Part shown: in pieces, positions 17,385 through 26,533 of the stretch | Layout of the letters: each line of letters starts with the position of its first letter | How positions within the stretch are numbered: position 1 is the first letter of the stretch | Source: Fidelibacterota bacterium | GTDB lineage: Bacteria; Pseudomonadota; Alphaproteobacteria; Rhodospirillales; Rhodospirillaceae | DNA: 64,000 nucleotides | Direction of reading: 5' to 3' | NCBI GenBank assembly: GCA_947476895.1 | Contig: CANJRX010000001.1 | Span: forward strand, 558,865 to 622,864 | The notes under the pieces: generated by a model | Database searches by the model: none | Told to the model about the DNA's origin: nothing | What the model saw: the letters and a program-made list of their open reading frames with translations, nothing else | Position numbers and translations under genes: made by a program

Positions 17385-20300
17385 ATGCGTAAGTCTCGTC
17401 AATGGTATTTGCGTTGCCTAGGCATGAGCGCCGCCGGATGGGTTTTTTCCGTTCCCGCTTTGGCCGGTGACCTCAACGTCACCACTGCTGTGACCACCCC
17501 CGTTAAAACCTCGACGGCCGACGGCGTTTCGCCGGGCAATGTCACGGTTCAGTCCACCGGCTCTATTTCAGTCACCACCGCGGGCGGCGCGGTCACCATC
17601 GACAGCAGCAACACCGTCAGCAACGCGGGCACGATTTCGAATGCGGCGGAAGCCAACGCGACCGGCATTCTCGCGTCCACCACGGGCACGCTCGTTTCAG
17701 GCATTACCAATAGCGGCACCATCAACCTGGCCGGCCCAGCCTCGACCAGCGCCAACTTTCCGGCCTTCGTAAACAACGCTGGCATTTCGGTGGTGGGTTC
17801 AGGGATTTTCCAAGGCTCCATCACCACGACCAGCACCAGCAACATCACGGTCGGCGGTAACGGCGCGACGGGCATCAATATCGCCGGCACCACAAACGGC
17901 ACCATCACCAACGGCGGCACCATCAAGATTGTGCGCCAAGGCTCTTACGGCATTAAAAGCACGGCGGCCGTCTCGGGCAATATCGTCAACACTGGCACCA
18001 TCGATCTGGCCGCGGCCCAGGAAGGTATCGGCATTTACGCCAACAACGTCGCCGGCTCTATTATCAACAGCGGCACAGTTAAGTCAGGCCGCTTGGCTTC
18101 AACCGACAGCACCAACAACAACGCGACCATTCCAGCTGTGCGTGGCGGTCAGGCCATGTGGGTTGCCGGCAACGTGGGCGGCATTTTGCTCAACGGCAAC
18201 GGCGTCATCAATGCCAACGAAGAAGCCGCAGGCGTCAAAGACGCAGATTCACCTGATTCGCTGTTGTGGTCCGTCGGCGGCGCCGATGCTCTGTTGATCG
18301 GACCCGGCGGGGTCGGCGGCAATAACAATGTCACCATCAGCGGACTAACGCCCGGCGGCTCCAGCCTGGTGTTGCGCGGGGACATCACGGCGCAGTCGCT
18401 TAAGACAGCCACGCGCGCTGTCAACATCACCGGTGCGACGGTGAACGGTACGCAATACCGCACCAACTTCACAGGCGCGTTCGAAAACCAGGGCGGCAAC
18501 ATCGGCGCTGCGGCCAGCGACGCGACGGCAGTGGCCGTCAGGATCGGGGGCCTCGCGACAGTGCCCACGCTGATCAACAGCGGCGAAATCCTTGCGCGCG
18601 GTTTGGATTCTTTAGAGAGCGAAGCTGGCGCAGTGGGCGGCGGCGGCGGTGATGCTTACGGCATTGTGGTTGAAGCGAACGGCTCACTCACGTCCATCGT
18701 CAACAGCGGCATTATTACCGCGGACTCTCACGGCGGAACACAAAGCGGCTACGGCATTGTCGATTATTCCGGCACGTTGCGTTCGATCACCAACACCGGC
18801 ACGATTCAGGCCGCCGCAAAAGGCTTCGGCGGCACGTACGCCTTCGATCTCACCCGCACAACCGCCGGGGTGCAAGTTACCAACGGCGGCGCCGGTGTGA
18901 TTAGCGGTTCCATGCTGTTTGGCAGCGGCGACGACCAATTTACCAGCACCGGCGGCAGCCTGCAGGGCTTCATCAGCATGGGCGCCGGCAACGACACGCT
19001 GTCGTTCACCAACACCTCGATTATTGGCGACATTCTCCTCGGCGACGGCGCGCACACGGTTTCCTTTGTGGGCGGCACGCTGATCGGCGGGATTACGCTC
19101 GGCACCGGCACGGCGAATTTGGACGTGTCCGCGAGCACTTTCGACATTTCGACATTGACGGGCGTTACTGTGACGCAGGCGCGCTTCCGGGATAATTCGA
19201 CGCTGAAGTTTACGATCAATACCGACCTCGGAACGGTCGGCACGTTGAAGGCTACCAACGTGGTGATCGATAATGGCACGACCATTCAGGCCACCATTGT
19301 CGGACCGGTGCTTCAGACTTACACCGCCAATTTGATCGAGGCGACGTCCCTGACGCTGAACGCTGATCTCAGTGCGCAGCAACCGGCCTCGACCGTTATG
19401 TATAACCGCAGCATTGCGCGCGCGAGTGATAACCCCAACATCCTGCAGTACCGGATCACACGCCGGACGGCGAGTCAGATTGGTTTCACCGGCAACACCG
19501 CCGTGATCTATGAAAATTCCGTGGAAGCTATGGGTCTGGACACTTCTCTGGGTCCCGTTCTGGCGGCCTATCAAAATAAGAGCGATCTCGATAAGGCGCT
19601 GACGGCGCTGGTTCCGGATCTGACCAGTGACACGCGTACAACAGCACTCACCGTGCGCGAGGCCACGCAAAGCGCCTTACGCCGACGCATGTCTGGATTT
19701 CTTGGCGACAAGCGCAATCAGTTGAGTGATTACCGCCCCAGTGTCTGGGTTCAACAGTACGACACTTTCGGCACGGACAATGGCCAGGGTGCGATTCCCG
19801 GCTTCCGCGTATCGTCCTATGGCATAGCTACAGGCGCGGACGCCGACATCGGCGATCAGTCCATGATCGGTCTCAGCCTTAGTCACACGCGCATGAATAC
19901 AGAAGAAAAGAACTCACCGGATAAATCCATCGGCATGACCAGCACGGGGTTCGATTTCTACGGACGCTGGAACGCCGGCGACATTGGCTACATTCAGGGC
20001 AACTTCGGCGTGGGCTATGACAAGTATAGCCGCCACCGTGTCGTCACGGTCGACACGGTCACGCGCGAACCCATCGGCCAATCGTCCGGCAATCAATGGG
20101 GCGGCGCCGTCGAAGCGGGCACAAGTTATCGTGTAGGCGAGTCGACCACGGTCGGTGCGTTTGTACGCGGCTCATATCTCGACGTTTACGAACACACTTA
20201 TGCGGAAGACAAGGGCGGGGAAGGCATCAATCTCCGGTACCACAGCCGCGAGAACGTCTCGGCGCGGGCTGCGGTCGGCGCTTCGGTCGATCAGTACTTT

Positions 20301-20570
20301 GAAATCGGCTCGTGGCTTCTGCAGGTTGGCGCCCGCGGTCAATACGCCCACGAGTTCGATACCAGCGCCACCACGGTCACCGCGCAATTTGCCGCTGCCG
20401 GCAGCCTGTTCACGCTGACGGGCGCAAAACCAGCGACCAGCATTTATAACGCCGGAATCGGCGCGGCCTTGATGCTCAGGAACGATATCATCAGCCTGGA
20501 TTACGACATGCAACGGCAAGGGTCGTATCGCGGAAATAACGTTTCGCTGACCTACCGTCACCGTTTCTAA
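17385..20570 (+). CDS. Autotransporter with C-terminal outer-membrane beta-barrel
   Basis: A 1061-residue type Va secretion protein. The signal peptide ends near ALAGDL (about 28). The passenger (about 30-690) is Gly/Thr/Asn/Ser-rich with recurring NSGTI, NTGTI and ITNGGTI units, typical of a right-handed beta-helix. A spacer near 720-770 precedes the autotransporter beta-domain (about 790-1061), which starts around SVWVQQYDTFGTDNGQG. It ends in alternating aromatic strands with terminal Phe (VSLTYRHRF), the BAM recognition signal. No protease or lipase triad is seen in the passenger, so it is probably an adhesin-like surface protein. Repeat-rich passengers vary quickly. Confidence 0.93.
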   Translation: MRKSRQWYLRCLGMSAAGWVFSVPALAGDLNVTTAVTTPVKTSTADGVSPGNVTVQSTGSISVTTAGGAVTIDSSNTVSNAGTISNAAEANATGILASTTGTLVSGITNSGTINLAGPASTSANFPAFVNNAGISVVGSGIFQGSITTTSTSNITVGGNGATGINIAGTTNGTITNGGTIKIVRQGSYGIKSTAAVSGNIVNTGTIDLAAAQEGIGIYANNVAGSIINSGTVKSGRLASTDSTNNNATIPAVRGGQAMWVAGNVGGILLNGNGVINANEEAAGVKDADSPDSLLWSVGGADALLIGPGGVGGNNNVTISGLTPGGSSLVLRGDITAQSLKTATRAVNITGATVNGTQYRTNFTGAFENQGGNIGAAASDATAVAVRIGGLATVPTLINSGEILARGLDSLESEAGAVGGGGGDAYGIVVEANGSLTSIVNSGIITADSHGGTQSGYGIVDYSGTLRSITNTGTIQAAAKGFGGTYAFDLTRTTAGVQVTNGGAGVISGSMLFGSGDDQFTSTGGSLQGFISMGAGNDTLSFTNTSIIGDILLGDGAHTVSFVGGTLIGGITLGTGTANLDVSASTFDISTLTGVTVTQARFRDNSTLKFTINTDLGTVGTLKATNVVIDNGTTIQATIVGPVLQTYTANLIEATSLTLNADLSAQQPASTVMYNRSIARASDNPNILQYRITRRTASQIGFTGNTAVIYENSVEAMGLDTSLGPVLAAYQNKSDLDKALTALVPDLTSDTRTTALTVREATQSALRRRMSGFLGDKRNQLSDYRPSVWVQQYDTFGTDNGQGAIPGFRVSSYGIATGADADIGDQSMIGLSLSHTRMNTEEKNSPDKSIGMTSTGFDFYGRWNAGDIGYIQGNFGVGYDKYSRHRVVTVDTVTREPIGQSSGNQWGGAVEAGTSYRVGESTTVGAFVRGSYLDVYEHTYAEDKGGEGINLRYHSRENVSARAAVGASVDQYFEIGSWLLQVGARGQYAHEFDTSATTVTAQFAAAGSLFTLTGAKPATSIYNAGIGAALMLRNDIISLDYDMQRQGSYRGNNVSLTYRHRF

Positions 20571-20603
20571 GCTATCGTAAGTTACTGAATTAACAGCATT
20601 TTA

Positions 20604-20650
20604 GCGGCATCTGGCGGGTCCTCAAGGAGGGCCGTCAGACGCCGCATTTT
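20604..20650 (+). terminator. Rho-independent terminator of the autotransporter gene
   Basis: GCGGC-a-TCTG-g-CGG on the left pairs with CCG-t-CAGA-c-GCCGC on the right (20604-20645), giving a long stem with two mismatches, followed by ATTTT. Confidence 0.7.
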
Positions 20651-20665
20651 CCATCATATATTTTG

Positions 20666-20695
20666 TTGTATACAATAGTACACATCGGCTATAAA
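20666..20695 (+). promoter_or_regulatory. Promoter with GntR-type operator TTGTATACAA
   Basis: A perfect 10-bp palindrome TTGTATACAA occupies 20666-20675 and overlaps a candidate -35 (TTGTAT). The -10 TATAAA is at 20690-20695 with an 18-bp spacer. Palindromes of this form are typical FCD/GntR binding sites, and a GntR gene lies two genes downstream. A near copy sits in the second tannase promoter. Confidence 0.6.
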
Positions 20696-20750
20696 TCGGG
20701 CCGACTCTAAAAAAGCTCCAAAGCTGAAACTCTTGAGAAGGATGTGAAAC

Positions 20751-22259
20751 ATGGCCGAGCGGGATTGTGATGTCATCGTTGTAGGTGCAGGTAACGCAGC
20801 TTTTTGCGCGGCCTTCGCTGCCCAGGAACAGGGCGCCAAAGTCATCGTGCTGGAACGCGCCCCCGAAGATGAAAACGGCGGCAACAGCCGCTTCACGGCC
20901 GGCGCCATCCGCTTTGCCTATAACGGCCTCGACGATTTGAAGGCGGTGATGCCCGATCTGTCGCAGGAAGAAATCGACCGCACGGATTTCGGCTCCTACA
21001 CCACGGAACAATTTTTCGACGACATGTTCCGCGTCACGCGCTTTCGCACCGATCCGGCCTTGTGCGAGCGTCTGGTCACACAGTCTTATGAGTCCATCAA
21101 ATGGCTGCAGACCCGCGGCGTGCGCTTCGTTCCGATTTACGGCCGCCAGGCTTTCAAGATCGACGGCCGTTTTAAATTCTGGGGTGGTCTGACGGTTGAA
21201 TCCTGGGGCGGTGGTCCCGGCCTCGTCGATCAAGAGACCGCCATCGCTAAGAAGTCCGGCATCTCGATCCAATACAGCGCGCGCGTGCTCTCGCTGATTT
21301 ATGACGGCCACAAGGTCACGGGCGTGCGCATCAAGCAGGGCAATCAGATTTCCGAGCTGCACGCCTCCTCAGTCGTGCTCGCCACGGGCGGCTTTGAATC
21401 CAACACCGAATGGCGCACCAAATATCTCGGCCCAGGCTGGGAACTGGCCAAGGTGCGCGGCACGCGCTTCAACACCGGCGACGGCATCCGCATGGCCATG
21501 GACATCGGCGCTTCGCCCGCCGGCAACTGGTCGGGCTGTCATGCGGTCGGTTGGGATTACAACGCGCCGGAGTTCGGCGATCTCGACGTGGGCGACGGCT
21601 TCCAGAAGCACTCATACCCGTGGGGCATCATGGTCAACGCGCGCGGCCAGCGCTTCGTCGACGAAGGTGCGGACTTCCGCAACTACACCTACGCCAAATA
21701 CGGCCGCCGCATTCTTGAGCAGCCGGACAACTTCGCCTGGCAGATCTTCGACAAGAAAGTCACGCACCTGCTGCGCGACGAATACCGCATCAAGCGCGTG
21801 AGCAAAGTCTCGGCCGATAGCCTTGAAGATCTCGCGAGCAAGCTGGAAGGCGTCGATCCCAAGGGCCTCTTGGCCGAGATCAAGGCTTACAACGCCGCCG
21901 TCAAAAAAGACGTGCCGTTCAATGCCAACATCAAAGACGGCCGCGGCACGGTGGGTCTCGAAGTGCCGAAATCCAACTGGGCCAACACCATCGATGAAGG
22001 TCCGTTCGAAGCCTATCAAGTGGGCTGCGGCATCACCTTCACCTTTGGCGGCTTGCGCATCGATCCCGAAAGCGGCCAGGTCATGGACACCGATCTTGTG
22101 CCGATCCCGGGTCTTTATACGGCGGGCGAAATGGTGGGCGGCTTGTTCTATTTCAACTATCCGGGCGGCACGGGCCTGATGTCCGGCACGGTGTTCGGAC
22201 GTCTCGCCGGCACGTCGGCGGGTGCGGCGGCCATGAAGCCCAAGCTTCATACGAAGTAG
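20751..22259 (+). CDS. FAD-dependent dehydrogenase, TcuA/fumarate-reductase flavoprotein family
   Basis: A 502-residue flavoprotein. The N-terminal dinucleotide fold CDVIVVGAGNAAFCAAFAAQEQ with VIVLERAP binds FAD. A mid-protein SSVVLATGGFESN and the C-terminal FAD-binding stretch TAGEMVGGLFYFNYPGGTGLMSG are present. It is closest in type to tricarballylate dehydrogenase TcuA and to 3-ketosteroid/urocanate-like oxidoreductases that oxidise C-C bonds next to carboxylates. The neighbouring transporter resembles TcuC, but no TcuB electron-transfer gene is present. The substrate is therefore uncertain and may be an aromatic or polycarboxylic breakdown product, given the tannases nearby. Confidence 0.88.
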   Translation: MAERDCDVIVVGAGNAAFCAAFAAQEQGAKVIVLERAPEDENGGNSRFTAGAIRFAYNGLDDLKAVMPDLSQEEIDRTDFGSYTTEQFFDDMFRVTRFRTDPALCERLVTQSYESIKWLQTRGVRFVPIYGRQAFKIDGRFKFWGGLTVESWGGGPGLVDQETAIAKKSGISIQYSARVLSLIYDGHKVTGVRIKQGNQISELHASSVVLATGGFESNTEWRTKYLGPGWELAKVRGTRFNTGDGIRMAMDIGASPAGNWSGCHAVGWDYNAPEFGDLDVGDGFQKHSYPWGIMVNARGQRFVDEGADFRNYTYAKYGRRILEQPDNFAWQIFDKKVTHLLRDEYRIKRVSKVSADSLEDLASKLEGVDPKGLLAEIKAYNAAVKKDVPFNANIKDGRGTVGLEVPKSNWANTIDEGPFEAYQVGCGITFTFGGLRIDPESGQVMDTDLVPIPGLYTAGEMVGGLFYFNYPGGTGLMSGTVFGRLAGTSAGAAAMKPKLHTK

Positions 22260-22288
22260 AAAGCGAAACCCGCAAGAGGTCGCCTCCT

Positions 22289-23038
22289 TTGAATCTACGC
22301 ATGCGTGTCAGCAAGGCCGCGTCGTTTAAATTAGCCGGGAAGTCGCCGGCTAAGGCGAAGCCGTCTGGCAAAGCGCCGAGCGCGCGCATGCCGCAGCAGG
22401 ACAACCTTTCGCGGGCGGACTATGTCTATCAGTGGCTGCGTGAGCAAATGCGCTCGGGCGGCTTTGCGCCGGGCGACCGGTTGCGGGAAGTGGAACTGGC
22501 TGCCCGGTTGGGCGTGAGCCGCACACCGATCCGTGAAGCCATCCGGCGCTTGGCTTCCGACGGTTTGGTGGAAGGCGCACCCTCCCGCGGTGTCATGTTC
22601 ATTGAGCTTGATAAACAGCAGGTACGCGACATCTATGCCCTGCGCGCTGTGCTGGAGGGCGCTGCTGCACGCCTCGCCGCGCAGCATGCATCAGAGGGCG
22701 AGATCGCTCTTATGAAGGAACTGGTGGGTAACGCTGAAAGCGTGCGCAATTCGCCGGAAGCACATGGGCGCAACAACCGCATGCTGCATCAGGCCATCTG
22801 CGAGGCCGCGCATAACCGCTATCTCATGCAGGCTTTGACGCAGCTCTCCGACACGCTGGGTTTGCTGCCGGGAACGACCTTCCAGGTTCAAGGCCGTCCG
22901 GGTGAAGCGCGCAATGAACATCTCGCCATCATTGCGGCTATCGAGCGCCGCGATGCTGATGAGGCGGAACGTTTAGCCCGCCAGCATATTAATCTGGCGG
23001 GCCAAGTACGTTTCAGAATGATGTTCGAGAACGGCTGA
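22289..23038 (+). CDS. GntR family transcriptional regulator (FadR/FCD type)
   Basis: The winged helix DNA-binding domain (about 45-110) contains REVELAARLGVSRTPIREAIRRL, and the helical FCD ligand-binding domain contains IYALRAVLEGAAARLAA. The TTG start at 22289 is chosen because AAGAGG sits 9 nt before it (249 residues); ATG 22301 is the alternative. The first 40 residues are a basic Lys/Ala/Pro-rich tail. It follows the flavoprotein gene by 29 bp. FCD regulators usually repress catabolic genes until they bind an organic acid, and TTGTATACAA palindromes nearby are likely targets. Confidence 0.92.
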   Translation: MNLRMRVSKAASFKLAGKSPAKAKPSGKAPSARMPQQDNLSRADYVYQWLREQMRSGGFAPGDRLREVELAARLGVSRTPIREAIRRLASDGLVEGAPSRGVMFIELDKQQVRDIYALRAVLEGAAARLAAQHASEGEIALMKELVGNAESVRNSPEAHGRNNRMLHQAICEAAHNRYLMQALTQLSDTLGLLPGTTFQVQGRPGEARNEHLAIIAAIERRDADEAERLARQHINLAGQVRFRMMFENG

Positions 23039-23062
23039 GCTAACGCGCCGCTTGCGACCTGC

Positions 23063-24403
23063 TTACGACCCCGTGACGTGCGGGCCGCGGTGCACGGACC
23101 CATCGGGCTCCACCGTGCTCATTCCCCGGCTGCCGCGTAAAATCACCAAAGTCGCAAATAGACCCGCGCCCGCAGCGGCCATCAGCCAGTATCCCGGTGA
23201 TGCACGGTCGCCCGTGGCCGAGATCAGCATGGTCGACATGAGCGGCGTGAACGTGCCGAACAGCGCGGCCGCCAATGCGAAGGCCAGTGAGAAGCAGGTT
23301 GTACGCACGTGCGCAGGCACCACTTCTGTCAGGGTCACCACCATGGCGCCGTTGTAGAAGCCGAAATAGAACGAGAACAAGAGCTCGACCATCAACATCT
23401 TGTTGAAGCTCGGATCTGCGACCAGCCACGTCAGCACCGGATACGCCGACACAAACGCTAAGGCCGCGATCGTGACCAGCACAGGCTTGCGGCCAATGCG
23501 GTCCGAGACCGTGCCGCCGATGGGCAGCCAGATGAAGTTGCTGATGGCCACCAACATGGTCACCGCAAGGCTTTCCGCTTCGGTGAGCTTCAGCACGTTT
23601 TTGCCGAAGGTCGGGGTGTAAACGGTGATGAAGTAGAAGGTGACGGTGGTCATGGACGTGAGCAGCATGCCCAAGATCACGATCTTCCAATTGGCCATAA
23701 TCGCGGCCATCGTTTCGGAGAAAGCAGGGTGATGCTTCTGCTTCAAGAAAGCAGGGGTCTCTTCCAAGGTGCGGCGCAGGAAGAAGATCAGTGGAATGAT
23801 CGCGCAGCCGATCAAGAACGGAATGCGCCAGCCGCCGGCGGCGATGCCATCCGGATGCATGTATTGGGCCAAGGCATAGCCGATGACGCTGGCGACCAGG
23901 ATCGCGATCTGCTGGCTGCCCGATTGGAACGATGTGTAGAACCCGCGCTGGCCCGGCTTGGCAATTTCGAACAGATAAACCGACACGCCGCCCAGTTCGA
24001 CACCCGCCGAGAAGCCCTGCAGCAGGCGTCCGAGTAAGACGATGATCGGCGCAAGCACGCCGATGGTGGCGTAATCAGGACAGATGGCGATCAGCACGGT
24101 GCCGACGGCCATGATGCCGAGGGTAACGATCAGACCCTTGCGGCGGCCGATTTTATCGATGTAGGCGCCGAGCACGACAGCGCCGACGGGGCGCATCAAA
24201 GCACCCAGCCAGAACGTGGTGAAAGTCAGCATCAAACCGACAACTTCGTCTTCGGTGGGGAAGAAGGCCTTCGAGATCGACGAGGCGTAAAAGCCGAACA
24301 GGAAGAAGTCGAACTGCTCAAGGAAGTTGCCGCTGGTGGTCCGCAAAATTGCGCCAAGGCGCGACTTGATTTGAGGCACGTCCTGATGTGTAGCCTGCGT
24401 CAC
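23063..24403 (-). CDS. MFS transporter, metabolite:H+ symporter (MHS) type, TcuC/citrate-like
   Basis: A 446-residue, 12-helix permease. The opening [25 protein letters not shown] is the signature of the MHS subfamily (citrate, tricarballylate, proline/betaine carriers). The loop 2-3 motif reads [13 protein letters not shown], and [22 protein letters not shown] sits in helix 5. It imports an organic acid with protons. It converges on the GntR gene (24-bp gap) and diverges from the tannase genes, so it belongs to the same catabolic cluster. The exact substrate is not determinable. Confidence 0.9.
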   Translation of the reverse strand: MTQATHQDVPQIKSRLGAILRTTSGNFLEQFDFFLFGFYASSISKAFFPTEDEVVGLMLTFTTFWLGALMRPVGAVVLGAYIDKIGRRKGLIVTLGIMAVGTVLIAICPDYATIGVLAPIIVLLGRLLQGFSAGVELGGVSVYLFEIAKPGQRGFYTSFQSGSQQIAILVASVIGYALAQYMHPDGIAAGGWRIPFLIGCAIIPLIFFLRRTLEETPAFLKQKHHPAFSETMAAIMANWKIVILGMLLTSMTTVTFYFITVYTPTFGKNVLKLTEAESLAVTMLVAISNFIWLPIGGTVSDRIGRKPVLVTIAALAFVSAYPVLTWLVADPSFNKMLMVELLFSFYFGFYNGAMVVTLTEVVPAHVRTTCFSLAFALAAALFGTFTPLMSTMLISATGDRASPGYWLMAAAGAGLFATLVILRGSRGMSTVEPDGSVHRGPHVTGS

Positions 24404-24784
24404 GGTGCTTATCCCCCCGAATTGAAATGTTCGCTAGTGTGATAGCCGGTAATCCCCTGAGTACCAAGGCTTTGAGCCACGTACCGACATCCGGCATCAT
24501 CTAGCGCTCATCGTACGGCGCGCGACCGGTAAGGTCATGCCTTTTTTTTGCGTGACGATATGTTACAGGCGAGATGAAAGGCTCGTGACAGGTTGATTTT
24601 TTCAACGCTGTTTCATGCGGCCGGGGCGCGCGTCCTTCGCACTGCACGCGTGCGCAGAAATGCCGAAACCGCGGGGCCGGCGTCGCTTGCGTGGCAATAT
24701 TTACGTAACTATACTTTGCCCGCACATACGGCGTCCGATGTTCTCACGCGACGCGTATCTCGCATTTATCCTGGGGAGGATATC
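24404..24784 (+). promoter_or_regulatory. Divergent intergenic region with tannase-1 promoter
   Basis: 381 bp without a gene. A good promoter for the rightward tannase is TTGCGT (24687-24692), 17-bp spacer, TATACT (24710-24715). A T8 tract lies near 24541. No TTGTATACAA-type palindrome is visible here, unlike the other two promoters of the cluster. GGGGAGGA precedes the tannase ATG. Confidence 0.5.
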
Positions 24785-26404
24785 ATGAAGCTTCGAATTC
24801 AGCCGGGCCTTGCTGTCCGTTGCGCCGTTCTGTCCGCTGCCCTCACCATGGGCGTTTCTCAATACGCGCTCGCGGCAAGTTCAAATACGGCCATGGCCGC
24901 GACGTGCCAAAGCCTCGCGTCGCTGCAGTTGCCTGATGCGAAAGTCACGGCGGCGGAAGCGATCACCAGCGGCACGTACAAGCCGGAGGAAGCCCGCAAC
25001 GCCATCGAAAACTTACCGCCGTTCTGCCGCGTGCGCGTGGTTGTGCGTCCCGCCATCAATGTCGAAATCTGGCTGCCGCTGAGCGGGTGGAACGGCAAGC
25101 TGCTCGGCACGGTTCCGGGCGGCACGCTGGGTTCGATCACTTACGGCAACACGGTAAAGGATTTGAAGGCGCCGACGGATGGTATCGGCGTCAACGGCCT
25201 CGCCAACGGCATTCAGCGCGGTTACGCGATGATGAGCACTGACGCAGGCCACGTCTCTGCCGACACCACGTGGTGGAATGATATGGTGCGCTTCACTGAT
25301 CTGGCCTATCGCGGCACCCATGAAATGGCCGTTAAAGGCAAGACCGTGACCTCGGTCTTCTACGCGCAAAAGCCTGCGCGCACGTACTTCAGTTCGTGCT
25401 CGGGCGGCGGACGCGTCGCGATGATGGAAGCGCAACGCTACCCCGAAGATTTCGACGGCATCATCGGCGGTCACCCCGGCAACAACTGGACCAACTTGAT
25501 GGCGTCCGAGTTGTGGTCGACGCGTGCGACCACTGACAAGCCCGAGAACAATCTGCCCACCGAAAAGACCAAGATGATCACCGCCGCCGCCATTGCGCAT
25601 TGTGATGCCGATGACGGTTTGAAAGACGGCATCATCAGCAATCCGGCAGTCTGCAAGTTCGATCCGGTCGTCCTGCAATGCAAAGGCGGCGACGGTCCGG
25701 ACTGCCTGACGGAAGGTCAAGTGGAAGCCGTGCGCAAAATTTACGCCGGCCCCAAGTATCCTGATGGCCGCCGCATTGCTTATGGCCTGTTGCCGGGAAG
25801 CGAGTCCGGCTGGGGCGCGAAGTACACCGGTATTAAGGACGTCAACACGCAAGGCGGCGTCGCCGATCGTCTGTTCATCAAGCTCGCCGTCATGAACGAC
25901 ATGAACTACGACTTGAAGAACTTCGACTGGAATCGCGATATGGATTTCATGAAGGACAAGACCGCCGCACTTATTGACGCGACCAATCCCGACCTCTCGG
26001 GCTTCCGGGATCGTGGCGGCAAGTTGATCGTGTTCTACGGCTGGGCCGACGATCTGGCGCCGCCGCAATATAATCCTGATTACTATGAGAGCGTGGTTCA
26101 GAAACACGGCAACCGTGCTGAAGTTGAAACCTTCTACCGTTTGTTCATGGTGCCCGGCATGGGGCACTGCAGCGGCGGCGTCGGTCCCAACAAATTCAGC
26201 ATGCTCAACGCGATCGAAAATTGGTCTGAAAAGGGCGAGGCGCCCGACCAGGTCATCGCCACACACCTCGATGAAGCCGGCAAATCCACGATGACACGCC
26301 CTCTGTGCCCGTGGCCGCAGGTCGCGAAGTACGCGGGTGCCGGCTCGCAGAACGACGCCAAGAACTTTTACTGCACCGCCACATCGTCGGTGAGCAATAA
26401 ATAA
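24785..26404 (+). CDS. Secreted tannase / feruloyl esterase family protein (copy 1)
   Basis: A 539-residue exported esterase. Its signal peptide MKLRIQPGLAVRCAVLSAAL continues to a cut near YALAASS. The catalytic Ser is in the CSGGGR motif (RTYFSSCSGGGRVAMMEAQ), the His in MVPGMGHCSGG. The Cys next to Ser and the Cys next to His form the disulfide typical of this family. The Ca-binding lid segment HCDADDGLKDGIISNPAVC is present. Such enzymes cleave gallate, ferulate or related phenolic esters outside the cytoplasm. ATG 24785 is chosen over upstream in-frame starts for its GGGGAGGA site and the signal peptide. Confidence 0.92.
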   Translation: MKLRIQPGLAVRCAVLSAALTMGVSQYALAASSNTAMAATCQSLASLQLPDAKVTAAEAITSGTYKPEEARNAIENLPPFCRVRVVVRPAINVEIWLPLSGWNGKLLGTVPGGTLGSITYGNTVKDLKAPTDGIGVNGLANGIQRGYAMMSTDAGHVSADTTWWNDMVRFTDLAYRGTHEMAVKGKTVTSVFYAQKPARTYFSSCSGGGRVAMMEAQRYPEDFDGIIGGHPGNNWTNLMASELWSTRATTDKPENNLPTEKTKMITAAAIAHCDADDGLKDGIISNPAVCKFDPVVLQCKGGDGPDCLTEGQVEAVRKIYAGPKYPDGRRIAYGLLPGSESGWGAKYTGIKDVNTQGGVADRLFIKLAVMNDMNYDLKNFDWNRDMDFMKDKTAALIDATNPDLSGFRDRGGKLIVFYGWADDLAPPQYNPDYYESVVQKHGNRAEVETFYRLFMVPGMGHCSGGVGPNKFSMLNAIENWSEKGEAPDQVIATHLDEAGKSTMTRPLCPWPQVAKYAGAGSQNDAKNFYCTATSSVSNK

Positions 26405-26442
26405 GACCTCAATAAACCGTCAGTTTGCAACGATTTGAACGT

Positions 26443-26475
26443 GGCGGGCGCCCCCTGGCGCCCGCCGTTTTCTTT
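26443..26475 (+). terminator. Rho-independent terminator between the tannase genes
   Basis: GGCGGGCGCC (26443-26452), loop CCCT, then GGCGCCCGCC (26457-26466) form a perfect 10-bp stem followed by GTTTTCTTT. The two tannase genes are therefore separate transcription units. Confidence 0.9.
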
Positions 26476-26503
26476 GCGATGTATACAATTAATCGCATAC
26501 ACT
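26474..26503 (+). promoter_or_regulatory. Tannase-2 promoter with GntR-like palindrome
   Basis: TTGCGA (26474-26479) and TACACT (26498-26503) are 18 bp apart. The spacer holds TGTATACAAT (26480-26489), one base different over the core from the TTGTATACAA palindrome before the flavoprotein gene. Repression by the local GntR protein is inferred. Confidence 0.45.
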
Positions 26504-26533
26504 CCGCGGACCACTTTTTCCCGGGAGGAAACC

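Noticed and set aside
18684-19670. 328-codon antisense frame in the autotransporter
   Set aside because: Its composition mirrors the Gly/Thr/Asn repeats of the passenger on the other strand.
25013-26266. 417-codon antisense frame across tannase 1
   Set aside because: It is a shadow of GC-rich codon usage opposite a gene with clear catalytic motifs and a signal peptide. It is His/Ala/Arg-rich with no motif of its own.
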